Shown piece by piece: positions 23,835 to 32,040 of a stretch of 64,000 bases of DNA. The DNA is from an uncultured Spirochaetota bacterium (lineage in GTDB: Bacteria > Spirochaetota > Spirochaetia > Treponematales > Rectinemataceae). Both the position numbers and the translations under genes were made by a program. The DNA lies in NCBI GenBank assembly GCA_903821875.1, contig CAIJMU010000155.1:23687-87686 (forward strand), in the 5' to 3' direction. The notes beneath the pieces were generated by a model. That model did no database searches and was not told the DNA's origin. It saw only the letters and a program-made list of their open reading frames with translations. Position 1 is the first letter of the stretch; each line of letters opens with the position of its first letter.

Positions 23835-26664
23835 TGGCAAGCTCCTTCGGGTTCAGGGCCTCCTGGAGGCCGTCAAAGTCATACTTGTCAGCAAGGAGGG
23901 CGAGGCGCCGTGCAAGTACCGGATTGTCGGCATCGATACTGCCGATAAGCTCGGACAGCAGGCTGAAATCGGCTACGCCCAGGGCCTGGCGCATCTCGGA
24001 AAGCAGCTCGTCAGGGAGTCCTGCCAGGTCTTCCTCTGGCGTCCGGCCACTATCCAGGTCCTGACCAGGAGCTGCCGTCAGACCCTCTTCCTCATAATTG
24101 TATTCAATTCCCAATGCGTCCCCGATGACCGCGAACAGCTCTGCCTCGTGGAAGGGCTTCCGGATATAGCCCTGGACCAGGCTGGCGATCTCGTTTTTCC
24201 GCTCCTCGTCGAAGGAACTTGCGGTCAGCACGACAATCGGCGTCTCCTTGCCCTTGTCGGTCGACTTGATGCGGCGCGTCGCCTCGTAGCCATTCATCAC
24301 GGGCATGCACATATCCATGAGGATCAGCTGGGGTTCCCATTCGGCGAAGAGGGCGAGGGCCTCTTTGCCGTCGACAGCTTCCTTCGTCTGGAACCCGGCA
24401 TAGGCCAGGAATTTCGCGACCACCTGCCGGTTTTCCTGTCTGTCATCGACAATCAATATCCTGTAGATCTCCCGCCTGTCCTTAATCCCTACAACCATTT
24501 TTTTATTAATTGCATTGATCGCCAGGTCCTCCCCATCGCCAATCCCGACATGGAAGCTGAATACCGAACCCTTCCCTGCCTCGCTGGTGACGCTGATATC
24601 TCCACCCATCAATAGGGCCAGCTCACGACAGAGCACCAGACCCAGACCGGTGCCGCCACCCGTCGCAATTCCAACGCTCGTCTGCGTGAAAGGCCTGAAA
24701 AGGCTGCCCATTTCGCTTTCGGAAATGCCAGCGCCAGTATCCTGAATATCAACTGCGAGGCTCTTTTTTGCCTCGCTGCTGTCGCGAAGGCCGATACGGA
24801 TACTGATGCCGCCTTCGTGGGTGAATTTCACCGCGTTCTCGATGAGGTTGTAGAAAATGCGCCGCAGCTTGCCGTCGTCGACTACTGCCAGGCGGGGAAC
24901 CTCCGGAGCGACATCGAAGGTGAAGCTGAGGTGCTGCGCCTGCGCCCGTTTCCTGTAGATCACATGGATGTCATTCAAGAGGATATGGAGGTCGACTGTT
25001 GAGGGGTTCAGTGTTATCCGTCCCGCCTCGATCTTCGACAATTCCAGGATGTTGTTGATGAGCGAGAGCAGTTGCTCGCCGGCAAGATTGATCGCAGTTA
25101 TGTTTTCCTGCTGTGCAGCTGAGACCGTAGCATCACGCTTCATCAGCTGGGAAAATCCGATGATCGCGTTGAGCGGCGTCCGAATCTCATGGGACATGTT
25201 CGCCAGGAAAACGCTTTTTGCCTTGTTGGCCGATTCAGCCTGCAACTTCAGGCTGATGGCGTTGTCAGTTGCGGTCTCGAGGCTGGCATTGGTATCTCGT
25301 AGGGCTATTTCCGCCTTCTTGCGCTCGGAAATGTCGCGGTAATTGAGGAGGACACCATGGATATGCGAATCGCCCAGGAGATTCGCCGCTGTTAGCTCGA
25401 TGGGTTTATAGCTGCCATCCTTGCATTCATACCTGAATTCCAGAGTCACGACTGACGTGTCTTTCCCGAGCACGTCGAAGAAGGCCTTCTGGACAGCCGG
25501 GATGTCATCAGGATGCACGGTCGAAAAACCGCTGGTACCGATGCGATCTTCCGGCAGCCAGCCGAACCATTTTTCAATGTTCGGGCTCTTGTAGGTCATG
25601 ATTCCGTCTGCGCCCATGATACCGATTACGTCTGATATGTTGGCGATCATGGAAGCGTGCCGGGCATGGCTCCGCTGCAGCTCGTCCTTGATTTTCTTCT
25701 GTTCGGTCACATCATGCAAGGAAACCATGATGCTCCGGGCCCCATCGTAATCAATTGCTATGCCTTGAACTTCTGCGTCAATAATCGTCCCATCGAGCTT
25801 GTAATACCTCATTTCAATCAGCGGCGCGTTAATGCCTGCTTCTATCCCGTTTCGTATTCGGTCAAGAGCGATTCGGTGACCATCCGGATGAAGCCGGTCA
25901 AGGATGTTGGTTCCTATCAGGTCCTGTGCGGTTCCCGCACCAAACATCATTGCAGCAGAGGAGTTGCAATATTCTATTTTCAGGTCCTTGTGGACGATAA
26001 CCGCATTGGGTGACCATTCAATCAAGGCCTGGTAACGTTGCTCGCTTAGCAGCAAGGCTTTCTGAGCCAGTTGCTGTTCGGCCAATGCATTTTTAGCCCG
26101 CTGGAATGCCTCACGCGATATGCGTAGTCCATGAGCGGTCATGAAGCCGCAAAGCCCAATAATTGCTGTATATGTGACCCAGTTTCTAAATGCCGGTGAG
26201 ATGACTGGACTCAATAGCAACCCGGCATTTTCGGCGGCTATGAGGCCCGCTATCGCTAGTGAACTTAGCGCAGAAAACAGGAGGATACCCGGCAATTCGA
26301 AACACAATCCGGCCATGATTACAACTACTACGAACAACATTGCAACTGGGGTTTGCACGGCACCATTCAAGGCAACGACAGCTATGACAGTTGAATAACT
26401 AATAACCAGTAGCGCAGCGCTTGCCGATCGAATCCTTCCTCGACGTATCCAGTAGAGTAATAATATGCTACTAAATACGAGAATATAGCATATTCCCTGA
26501 ATTGCGGTCGCGGATCTACCGTTTACTATGTTCCCAAGGATGCCTAGGATAGCAAGGATTATAACTGAGAATATCGAAACATTGAGCAGGCTGGCGATGC
26601 GGGTCCTGGCTTCATCGTCAGGGAAGACCGGCGGGGCGAGCAGGCGCTTGACGAAGTGCAGCAT
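23827..26664 (-). CDS. membrane hybrid sensor histidine kinase (6TM-PAS-PAS-HisKA-HATPase-REC)
   Basis: From the ATG at 26664 (AAGGAG 9 nt upstream) the protein has 945 residues. About six hydrophobic helices (residues 25-190) form the sensor. Two PAS domains follow (YQALIEWSPNAVIVHKDL and MIANISDVIGIMGADGIM). HisKA has FLANMSHEIRTPLNAIIG, HATPase has NLIENAVKFTHEGG and TGLGLVLCREL, and a receiver has ILIVDDRQENR and LILMDMCMPVMNGYEA. The last about 60 residues form a helical segment that could be a degenerate Hpt. The DNA encoding the membrane part is clearly poorer in GC than its surroundings. Confidence 0.9.
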   Translation of the reverse strand: MLHFVKRLLAPPVFPDDEARTRIASLLNVSIFSVIILAILGILGNIVNGRSATAIQGICYILVFSSILLLYWIRRGRIRSASAALLVISYSTVIAVVALNGAVQTPVAMLFVVVVIMAGLCFELPGILLFSALSSLAIAGLIAAENAGLLLSPVISPAFRNWVTYTAIIGLCGFMTAHGLRISREAFQRAKNALAEQQLAQKALLLSEQRYQALIEWSPNAVIVHKDLKIEYCNSSAAMMFGAGTAQDLIGTNILDRLHPDGHRIALDRIRNGIEAGINAPLIEMRYYKLDGTIIDAEVQGIAIDYDGARSIMVSLHDVTEQKKIKDELQRSHARHASMIANISDVIGIMGADGIMTYKSPNIEKWFGWLPEDRIGTSGFSTVHPDDIPAVQKAFFDVLGKDTSVVTLEFRYECKDGSYKPIELTAANLLGDSHIHGVLLNYRDISERKKAEIALRDTNASLETATDNAISLKLQAESANKAKSVFLANMSHEIRTPLNAIIGFSQLMKRDATVSAAQQENITAINLAGEQLLSLINNILELSKIEAGRITLNPSTVDLHILLNDIHVIYRKRAQAQHLSFTFDVAPEVPRLAVVDDGKLRRIFYNLIENAVKFTHEGGISIRIGLRDSSEAKKSLAVDIQDTGAGISESEMGSLFRPFTQTSVGIATGGGTGLGLVLCRELALLMGGDISVTSEAGKGSVFSFHVGIGDGEDLAINAINKKMVVGIKDRREIYRILIVDDRQENRQVVAKFLAYAGFQTKEAVDGKEALALFAEWEPQLILMDMCMPVMNGYEATRRIKSTDKGKETPIVVLTASSFDEERKNEIASLVQGYIRKPFHEAELFAVIGDALGIEYNYEEEGLTAAPGQDLDSGRTPEEDLAGLPDELLSEMRQALGVADFSLLSELIGSIDADNPVLARRLALLADKYDFDGLQEALNPKELANG

Positions 26665-26782
26665 ATTGACCGTCTCCTTGTGCATGGCGGCATCGAAGAG
26701 CTTTGGTATCGTTATGCGCAATATGTGCAACAGTATAGATCATTGCCTGCATCCATTCAATGCCGGAAAGCCCCGTATAAAA

Positions 26783-27573
26783 CTACCGGGAATCTGGTAG
26801 CGGAGTGCCTGGAGCCATGCTCCCTTTCATCGATTCGGAAACCATCGAGGCTTGGGCTGCATGCAATTCCTCCTCGTGGAGGAGGAAGGCGCCGACGATG
26901 CTTCCATCGAAGTGCTGCCCAGCTCCCTTTTGCACCAGGACCCTGACCTCGTCACGGGTAAAGGCAGGACGGTAGACCCGGTCCGAAGATACGGCGTCAA
27001 AAAAGTCAGCGACGGCGACGATGCGCGCAGATAGGGGGATGGCGGTACCCGCCAGGCCCTGGGGATAGCCCCAGCCATCCCACTTTTCGTGATGGCTGCG
27101 GGCGACCTCGATTCCCATTTCAAGGAAGAAATTGTTGCTGTGCTGACGGCTCACCACTTCCAGGGTCTCGGCGCCGATCTGGGCATGGGTCTTCATGATC
27201 ACGAACTCCTCGCTGCTTAGTTTCCCGGGCTTGAGGAGCACCGCATCGGGAATGGCGACCTTGCCGACATCGTGCAAGGCAGCGGCCTGGTAGATGTCCT
27301 GACGAAGCGCTCCGCGCCCGAGGCGGCTGCCTCGAGCAGACCGGAGACCTGGCTCGACAGCCGGGCGAACTGGAAATACAGAGCTTCGAGGAGGCCGCTC
27401 AGACTGCCGAAACGGGCGATGATTTCACTTTCCGCGATGCCTGCCTGAGCGGCGATGGCACTGAGCGTCATCGGCCTTGGAGTCCCATGCCGAATGGCAT
27501 CGATCGAAGCCCGAAGAATGGTCTCCCTTGCGCGGAAATGCGGCAGGGCAAGATCGCTGGTTCCGTAATTCAT
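26783..27573 (-). pseudogene. TetR-like HTH start joined out of frame to an HD-GYP end
   Basis: From the ATG at 27573 the frame gives a TetR-type helix-turn-helix (RETILRASIDAIRHG, then LSAIAAQAGIAESEIIARFG). After about residue 85 sense continues only in another frame with RQDIYQAAALHDVGKVAIPD, KTHAQIGAETL, SHHEKWDGWGYPQGLAG and RIVAVADFFDAVSSDR, a HD-GYP domain as in c-di-GMP phosphodiesterases. The first HD-GYP helices are missing, and the only start in the second frame is a TTG at the HD motif itself. So both an out-of-frame joint (about 27300-27320) and a deletion are present. I call it broken. Confidence 0.65.
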
Positions 27574-27680
27574 TCTGTCTTCCTTGCGTCTTTCAGGGCC
27601 GGTTTCGCCCTTGAATCGGTAAGGGGCTTCAGGCGCTCACCCGTTCCGCCGGCCATGACCAGGGTCACAACACCATTCAT
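27570..27680 (-). pseudogene. N-terminal fragment of a sugar-nucleotidyltransferase (GlgC-like)
   Basis: A 36-codon frame reads MNGVVTLVMAGGTGERLKPL and continues TDSRAKPAL, which is the N-terminal nucleotide-binding signature of glucose-1-phosphate adenylyltransferase and related NTP-transferases. Directly after PAL the similarity stops and the frame ends KDARKTE with a TGA overlapping the ATG of the TetR-like fragment. The rest of the enzyme (about 350-400 residues) is absent. Probably the left side of a deletion junction near 27595. Confidence 0.65.
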
Positions 27681-27687
27681 GCGGGAC

Positions 27688-27861
27688 TCATGCAAGGGAC
27701 TCGGACTTGAGTGTCTTTTTTTCAAGAAGATTCACCAATTCGCTGCTGATTTCGCCGAGAACTGCCATCTGGCTATCGAGAAAGTGGCGATCCCTGCAAG
27801 TATCGTGAAACCTATTAATTGCAACAATACCGGGAAAGGGGTAGGGCGGTACCGGGAAAGG
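27688..27861 (-). pseudogene. possible C-terminal gene fragment
   Basis: A 57-codon open stretch on the minus strand ends LEKKTLKSESLA with a TGA 7 nt before the GlgC-like fragment. It has a plausible amphipathic helix (GEISSELVNLLEKK) and an internal ATG at 27768 that would give 26 residues. I recognise no family and the opposite strand is also open here, so this may be no gene at all. Confidence 0.25.
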
Positions 27862-27866
27862 GGTAG
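27828..27866. repeat. 22-bp tandem duplication
   Basis: TACCGGGAAAGGGGTAG occurs at 27828-27844 and again at 27850-27866, a 22-bp period with 17 bp identical. It lies just beyond the 3' end of the LuxR-type regulator gene, at the edge of the fragment cluster. Confidence 0.75.
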
Positions 27867-27881
27867 CGCGCCGCCTCGCCG

Positions 27882-28526
27882 TCAGGCCGAGATCAGCCCC
27901 TTCCTGATGGCGTAGCGCGTCAGATCCACAGCCGTATGAATGCCCAGCTTGCGCATGATGTTGCGCCGGTGGACCTCCACTGTTCCGACCGCGATGTTGA
28001 GTCTGGCGGAGATCAGCGTCGAAGCCAGGCCTTGGGCCAGGAGTTTGAGAACCTCGAGCTCGCGTCGGCCAAGGATGCTGCTGGGGCTAAGTTCAGCCTT
28101 CCCCTCATCGCCTTGCCTTCGTACGAGGGCCTGCATGGCTTCGACACAGAGGAAATTCCGTCCGCCCGCCACCATCTGGATGGCTGTCAGCAGATCCTTG
28201 GTGCTCGCGGTCTTCACCAGGTAGCCCTGGGCCCCGGCCTTGAGCATCGCTTCCACAAAAAGGCGATCGGTGTGGGCAGTCAGAGCTATTATCTTAAGGT
28301 CGGGGAAAGACTGTCTGAGCTTCCGGGCAAGGTCGATTCCGTTGATATCCGGCAGGCTGATGTCCAGCAAAATGAGGTCGGGCTTCAATCGAGCGACTTC
28401 CCTGAGTGTTTCCTCGCCACAGCCTGCCTCGCCGACGATCTCGACCTGCCCGCTCTCCGAAAGGGATAGGCGCAACGACTCCCTGAACATCCTATGGTCG
28501 TCGGCAATCAGGATGCGGATACTCAT
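27882..28526 (-). CDS. NarL/LuxR-family response regulator
   Basis: The 214-residue protein has a receiver domain (IRILIADDHRMFRESL, acceptor D55 in LLDISLPDING, K at about 103-105) and a C-terminal LuxR-type HTH (GRRELEVLKLLAQGLAS, then VGTVEVHRRNIMRKLG). It should bind DNA when phosphorylated by the kinase encoded just upstream, whose stop overlaps its ATG. Targets cannot be told. The region downstream is the fragment cluster, so no functional gene follows it in the operon. Confidence 0.93.
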   Translation of the reverse strand: MSIRILIADDHRMFRESLRLSLSESGQVEIVGEAGCGEETLREVARLKPDLILLDISLPDINGIDLARKLRQSFPDLKIIALTAHTDRLFVEAMLKAGAQGYLVKTASTKDLLTAIQMVAGGRNFLCVEAMQALVRRQGDEGKAELSPSSILGRRELEVLKLLAQGLASTLISARLNIAVGTVEVHRRNIMRKLGIHTAVDLTRYAIRKGLISA

Positions 28527-29848
28527 GCCGACGCCTGGTGCGCGGAAGGGCCGCAGGGAAGGGGCAACCGGAGCGTCACCAGAATCCCCGCCCCAGGTGT
28601 CGAAGTCATGCTCATCGCCCCACCCATCTGGCTCAGGCGCTCGCGGATGCTCCGAAGGCCGTAACTGGCATTGCTCGGGGGGGGGTATTGTTCTGTATCG
28701 ATCATACCAATACCTAGGTCATTTATGGAAATGTTGATCTGGGCCGGTTCTATCGAAAGTCCAAGCCAAGCTTCCAGTTTTCCTGAATGCTTGGCGACAT
28801 TGATCAGCAATTCCCTCACCGATCTGAACAGGATGAGCGACAGCTCCTCAGGGAAGGAAGCAGGCATTTCCTCGCACTCAAGATGTACCCGAAGGCCGTA
28901 CTCGCGCATGAGATCCTCTGCAAGCCAGGAAAAAGCGGGTACCAGGCCGAAGGTGGCGAGCACTGGTGGGCTCAAACGGGATGTAACTGATCCCACCATT
29001 CTGATCGCCTCCCTGAGCAAATCGTCCAGGTCCTTGGCAAGGACCTGGCTCTTATTGTTAAAACCCTGGCTGTAGAGGCCTTCGGACTTGAGCAGGATTA
29101 CATGGAGCAACTGCCCGATGCCGTCGTGCAGGTCGTGGGCTATGAGCTGGCGTTCCCGTTCTTCCGCACGCGTGACGGATATCGCCAGATTGCGGACCTC
29201 TGCAGTCCGGTTCATTACCTGTGTTTCCAGGTCCTCTTTCAGGAATTTAAGGGCGAGCTCCGCACGTTTCCGTTGGTCGATATCGCTCAGGATGACGCGC
29301 TGAATTGGCTTTCCGGAAGCATCCTTGGCGAGGGTCGAGGAGATCTGTACCCAGAATCCTGTCCCGCCGGCCTTTTCCATGCAGATTTCGCAGGACTGAG
29401 GCAACCCCGTCTCAAACAGCTTTTTGTGGTGCATGTAGAATATTTCCCGATACTTGAGCCCAAGCTCGTCCTTGGCTATGGACTGGCTTAATACCCGACC
29501 TGCCAAGGTGCGCCTGTCCATGCCCAGTAGTGTTGCTGCCACCAGGTTGGCCTCGAGGATGAGGCCCTTCTCGCTCAGGGTGAGGTAGCACAGGGGGGCC
29601 TGGTCGTAGAGGTCGAAGTAGCGGACGAGCGAAATTTCGAGCGCTTCCTGGGAGCGACGGAGTTCCTCGTTCTGCATCTCGAGCTCGATCTGGTGGATCT
29701 GGAGCTCATGCAGGGTGAGGTCGGCGGGCGCCACCGATGCAAATCCAGGGCTCGCTGCTGGAGGCTCCTGCCCCAGTTTTTCCCGCAGCTCCTCCTCGGC
29801 GCGCCTTCGCAGCTCGGCCGTCTGGTCGGATAACCTGTCAGCGCTCAT
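28523..29848 (-). CDS. cytosolic PAS histidine kinase of the NarX/DegS type
   Basis: An N-terminal coiled-coil (LHELQIHQIELEMQNEELRR) precedes a PAS domain at about 75-195. Then comes HisKA_3 with the phosphorylated histidine in IAHDLHDGIGQ (H241) and a HATPase with ELLINVAKHSG, DLGIGM and YGLRSIRERL. No membrane helix is seen, so it senses an internal signal. It forms a two-gene unit with the response regulator (ATGA overlap). Length of 441 is normal. Confidence 0.92.
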   Translation of the reverse strand: MSADRLSDQTAELRRRAEEELREKLGQEPPAASPGFASVAPADLTLHELQIHQIELEMQNEELRRSQEALEISLVRYFDLYDQAPLCYLTLSEKGLILEANLVAATLLGMDRRTLAGRVLSQSIAKDELGLKYREIFYMHHKKLFETGLPQSCEICMEKAGGTGFWVQISSTLAKDASGKPIQRVILSDIDQRKRAELALKFLKEDLETQVMNRTAEVRNLAISVTRAEERERQLIAHDLHDGIGQLLHVILLKSEGLYSQGFNNKSQVLAKDLDDLLREAIRMVGSVTSRLSPPVLATFGLVPAFSWLAEDLMREYGLRVHLECEEMPASFPEELSLILFRSVRELLINVAKHSGKLEAWLGLSIEPAQINISINDLGIGMIDTEQYPPPSNASYGLRSIRERLSQMGGAMSMTSTPGAGILVTLRLPLPCGPSAHQASA

Positions 29849-30060
29849 GCCTGCCTCCCTGGCCTGCAGCCGTCACGGCCGGTGGGGCATGCCCCCAAAG
29901 AGTCTCGAAGGCGGATTGCCCCGACTACCCGACGCAAAGGATCTATGTGGAACTATAGTCTCGCGAGGGATTGCGCGCAACGCGTCGTTGCAGCACGCCA
30001 TCAACCTCAGCCTTCCCTTCCCTTGATGATCCTTCCCCGTTCAAGCTATATTCCCCGACC

Positions 30061-31638
30061 ATGGAACCCTCGAAGAGCATCCACTGGGCCGACCAGGCCG
30101 CCGAAACCATCATCGCCACCTGGGGCGACAAGCCTGAGTACACCTGCGCCTCGGGCATCACCCCCTCGGGCACCGTCCACGTGGGCAACTTCCGCGAGAT
30201 GATCTCCGTCGACCTCGTCGTCCGGGCCCTCCGGGACCGTGGCAAGAAGGTCCGCTTTATTTATAGTTGGGACGATTACGACGTTTTCCGCAAGGTCCCC
30301 CTCAACATGCCCTCCCAGGATGTCCTGGAAAAGCACCTCCGCTTTCCCATCACGATGGTGCCCGACCCCTGGGGGAGGGACGCAAGCTACGCCCGCCACC
30401 ACGAGGTGGACGTCGAGTCGGTCCTCCCCGAGGTGGGCATCCATCCGGAATTCCTCTACCAGGCCGAGCGCTACCGCTCCGGCATGTACGCCGAGGGCAT
30501 GCGCACTGCCTTGCAGAAACGCCCCCAGCTCAAGGTCATCCTCGACAAGTACCGCGACGAGGACCACAAGATCCAGGGCGAGTGGTGGCCGGTCTCTGTG
30601 TTCTGCACGCAGTGCCAGAAGGACACAACTCAGGTTATTTCCTGGGACGGCGACTGGGGCCTCGAGTACCGCTGCGAATCCTGTGGCCATCACGAGACCG
30701 GCGACCTCCGAACGCTCAAGGGCGCCAAGCTCGTCTGGCGTGTCGACTGGCCCATGCGCTGGGCCAGGGAGGGCGTGGATTTCGAGCCAGCGGGCAAGGA
30801 CCACCACTCCGAGGGCGGGTCCTTCGACACCTCCAAGCATGTCGTCGAAGAGGTCTATGGCAGGAAGCCTCCCGTAACCTTCCGCTACGATTTCATAGGC
30901 ATCAAGGGCTCGCCGGGGAAAATGTCCTCGTCCAAGGGCAAGGTTGTCGACCTTCCCGATCTCCTTCGCGTCTACCAGCCCGAAATCGTCCGCTACCTCT
31001 TTGCCGGAACCCGTCCAAACACCGAATTTTCCATCTCCTTCGATCTCGACGTCATCAAGATCCACGAGGACTACGACAAGACCGAGCGGATCTACTGGGG
31101 CACCGAGGCAGCCAAGGACGACGAGACCCTCCGGCGGGAAAAAAGAATCTATGAATTGTCACAGCTTGAGTCCGTGCCCGCGCTCATGCCCTACCAGGTG
31201 GCCTTCCGCCACCTCACGAGCCTCCTCTTGATCTACCAGGGTGACATCGAGCGGGTCCTGGCGAGCCTTCCCGGCCTGGAGCCGGAGCAGGTCGCCCGCG
31301 TGCGCCAGAGGGCAGTCCGGGCCTGGTACTGGGTCAACGAGTGCGCGCCTGAGGACTTCCGCTTTGCCGTGCGCGACGAGGGGGCACCCATCTCTGTTGC
31401 AGCCAACGAGGCCGCGGCCCTCCGTGCCCTCCGCGAGCTGGCACTCAATGGTCCCCGTGAGGAAAAGGAACTGTCAACTGCCATCTTCGACGCAGCCAAG
31501 GCCAATGGGCTCGAGCCCAAGGCCTTCTTCAAGGTTGTCTACCAGGCCCTTATCGGGAAGGACCAGGGTCCACGCCTGGCTGGCTTCGTGCTGACCCTCG
31601 GGGGCGAGCGGGTAGCCAGGATACTGTCCGGGTACTGA
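30061..31638 (+). CDS. lysS: class I lysyl-tRNA synthetase
   Basis: This is the archaeal-type, class I LysRS found in archaea, spirochaetes, alphaproteobacteria and a few others, not the common class II enzyme. The HIGH-type motif is ITPSGTVHVGN, the KMSKS motif is GKMSSSKGK, and a zinc-type CTQC...CESC pair lies between them, as expected in this family. The C-terminal alpha-helical cage domain is complete (525 residues). The ATG at 30061 is chosen because conserved sequence starts soon after it; an in-frame extension to 29971 lacks support. No class II lysS is in the window. Confidence 0.95.
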   Translation: MEPSKSIHWADQAAETIIATWGDKPEYTCASGITPSGTVHVGNFREMISVDLVVRALRDRGKKVRFIYSWDDYDVFRKVPLNMPSQDVLEKHLRFPITMVPDPWGRDASYARHHEVDVESVLPEVGIHPEFLYQAERYRSGMYAEGMRTALQKRPQLKVILDKYRDEDHKIQGEWWPVSVFCTQCQKDTTQVISWDGDWGLEYRCESCGHHETGDLRTLKGAKLVWRVDWPMRWAREGVDFEPAGKDHHSEGGSFDTSKHVVEEVYGRKPPVTFRYDFIGIKGSPGKMSSSKGKVVDLPDLLRVYQPEIVRYLFAGTRPNTEFSISFDLDVIKIHEDYDKTERIYWGTEAAKDDETLRREKRIYELSQLESVPALMPYQVAFRHLTSLLLIYQGDIERVLASLPGLEPEQVARVRQRAVRAWYWVNECAPEDFRFAVRDEGAPISVAANEAAALRALRELALNGPREEKELSTAIFDAAKANGLEPKAFFKVVYQALIGKDQGPRLAGFVLTLGGERVARILSGY

Positions 31639-31684
31639 GGGCTGCTGCGCTACGAGGCTGGCTGATTGGTTCCCTGGCGGACCC

Positions 31685-31714
31685 TTTACATGAAATCGTA
31701 CTGTCGTCTATAGT
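31685..31714 (+). promoter_or_regulatory. candidate sigma-70 promoter before the small ORF
   Basis: TTTACA (31685-31690) and TATAGT (31709-31714) are 18 nt apart, with 5/6 matches each. They lie about 65 nt upstream of the small ORF at 31779 and about 330 nt before rsgA. Confidence 0.55.
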
Positions 31715-31778
31715 CTCGAATCCGATATCGAGTACTTTCCCGCTTGTGCGGGCCATGCACAGTCCAAGGAGGTCGACC

Positions 31779-31835
31779 ATGAATCAAAGAGCCATTGCAG
31801 TAAGGGTCGGTCTCCGGGATGCCCAGAGCGCCTGA
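31779..31835 (+). CDS. 18-residue small ORF or truncated gene start
   Basis: The frame ATG AAT CAA...GCC TGA encodes MNQRAIAVRVGLRDAQSA. It is preceded by AAGGAGGT, a near-perfect Shine-Dalgarno, 5 nt before the ATG, and by a good promoter. Such strong signals in front of so short a frame suggest either a translated leader or small protein, or a gene whose body was lost. No similarity is recognised. A 12-bp palindrome follows the stop. Confidence 0.4.
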   Translation: MNQRAIAVRVGLRDAQSA

Positions 31836-32040
31836 AAGCGCCTAGCGCGCTAGCCTTTTCCACAAGGCGCCCTTCCCTTCCCCCTAGCCCGGATTACCGA
31901 CAGTTCCCCTGTGAACTCCTCCATCTACGCGCAGGTCAATGCGCTTGTAGTAGAGGAACGAAGAGGGCCTGGCAGCGTGATGCGTGCCAGGCGGCACCAA
32001 TGCCCTAGCGGCGCGGATAGACACGAGGACAGTACCCATC
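31836..32040 (+). promoter_or_regulatory. structured leader before rsgA
   Basis: No further gene is seen here. Two structures stand out: the perfect palindrome CTAGCGCGCTAG at 31842-31853 and a perfect 8-bp hairpin, GCCTGGCA (31967-31974) with TGCCAGGC (31985-31992). The stretch 31639-31684, before the promoter, holds nothing recognisable. Confidence 0.35.

Noticed and set aside
31705..31725. T-arm-like sequence CTCGAATCC suggesting a tRNA
   Set aside because: The flanking bases do not pair as a T-stem and no acceptor or anticodon arm can be built.
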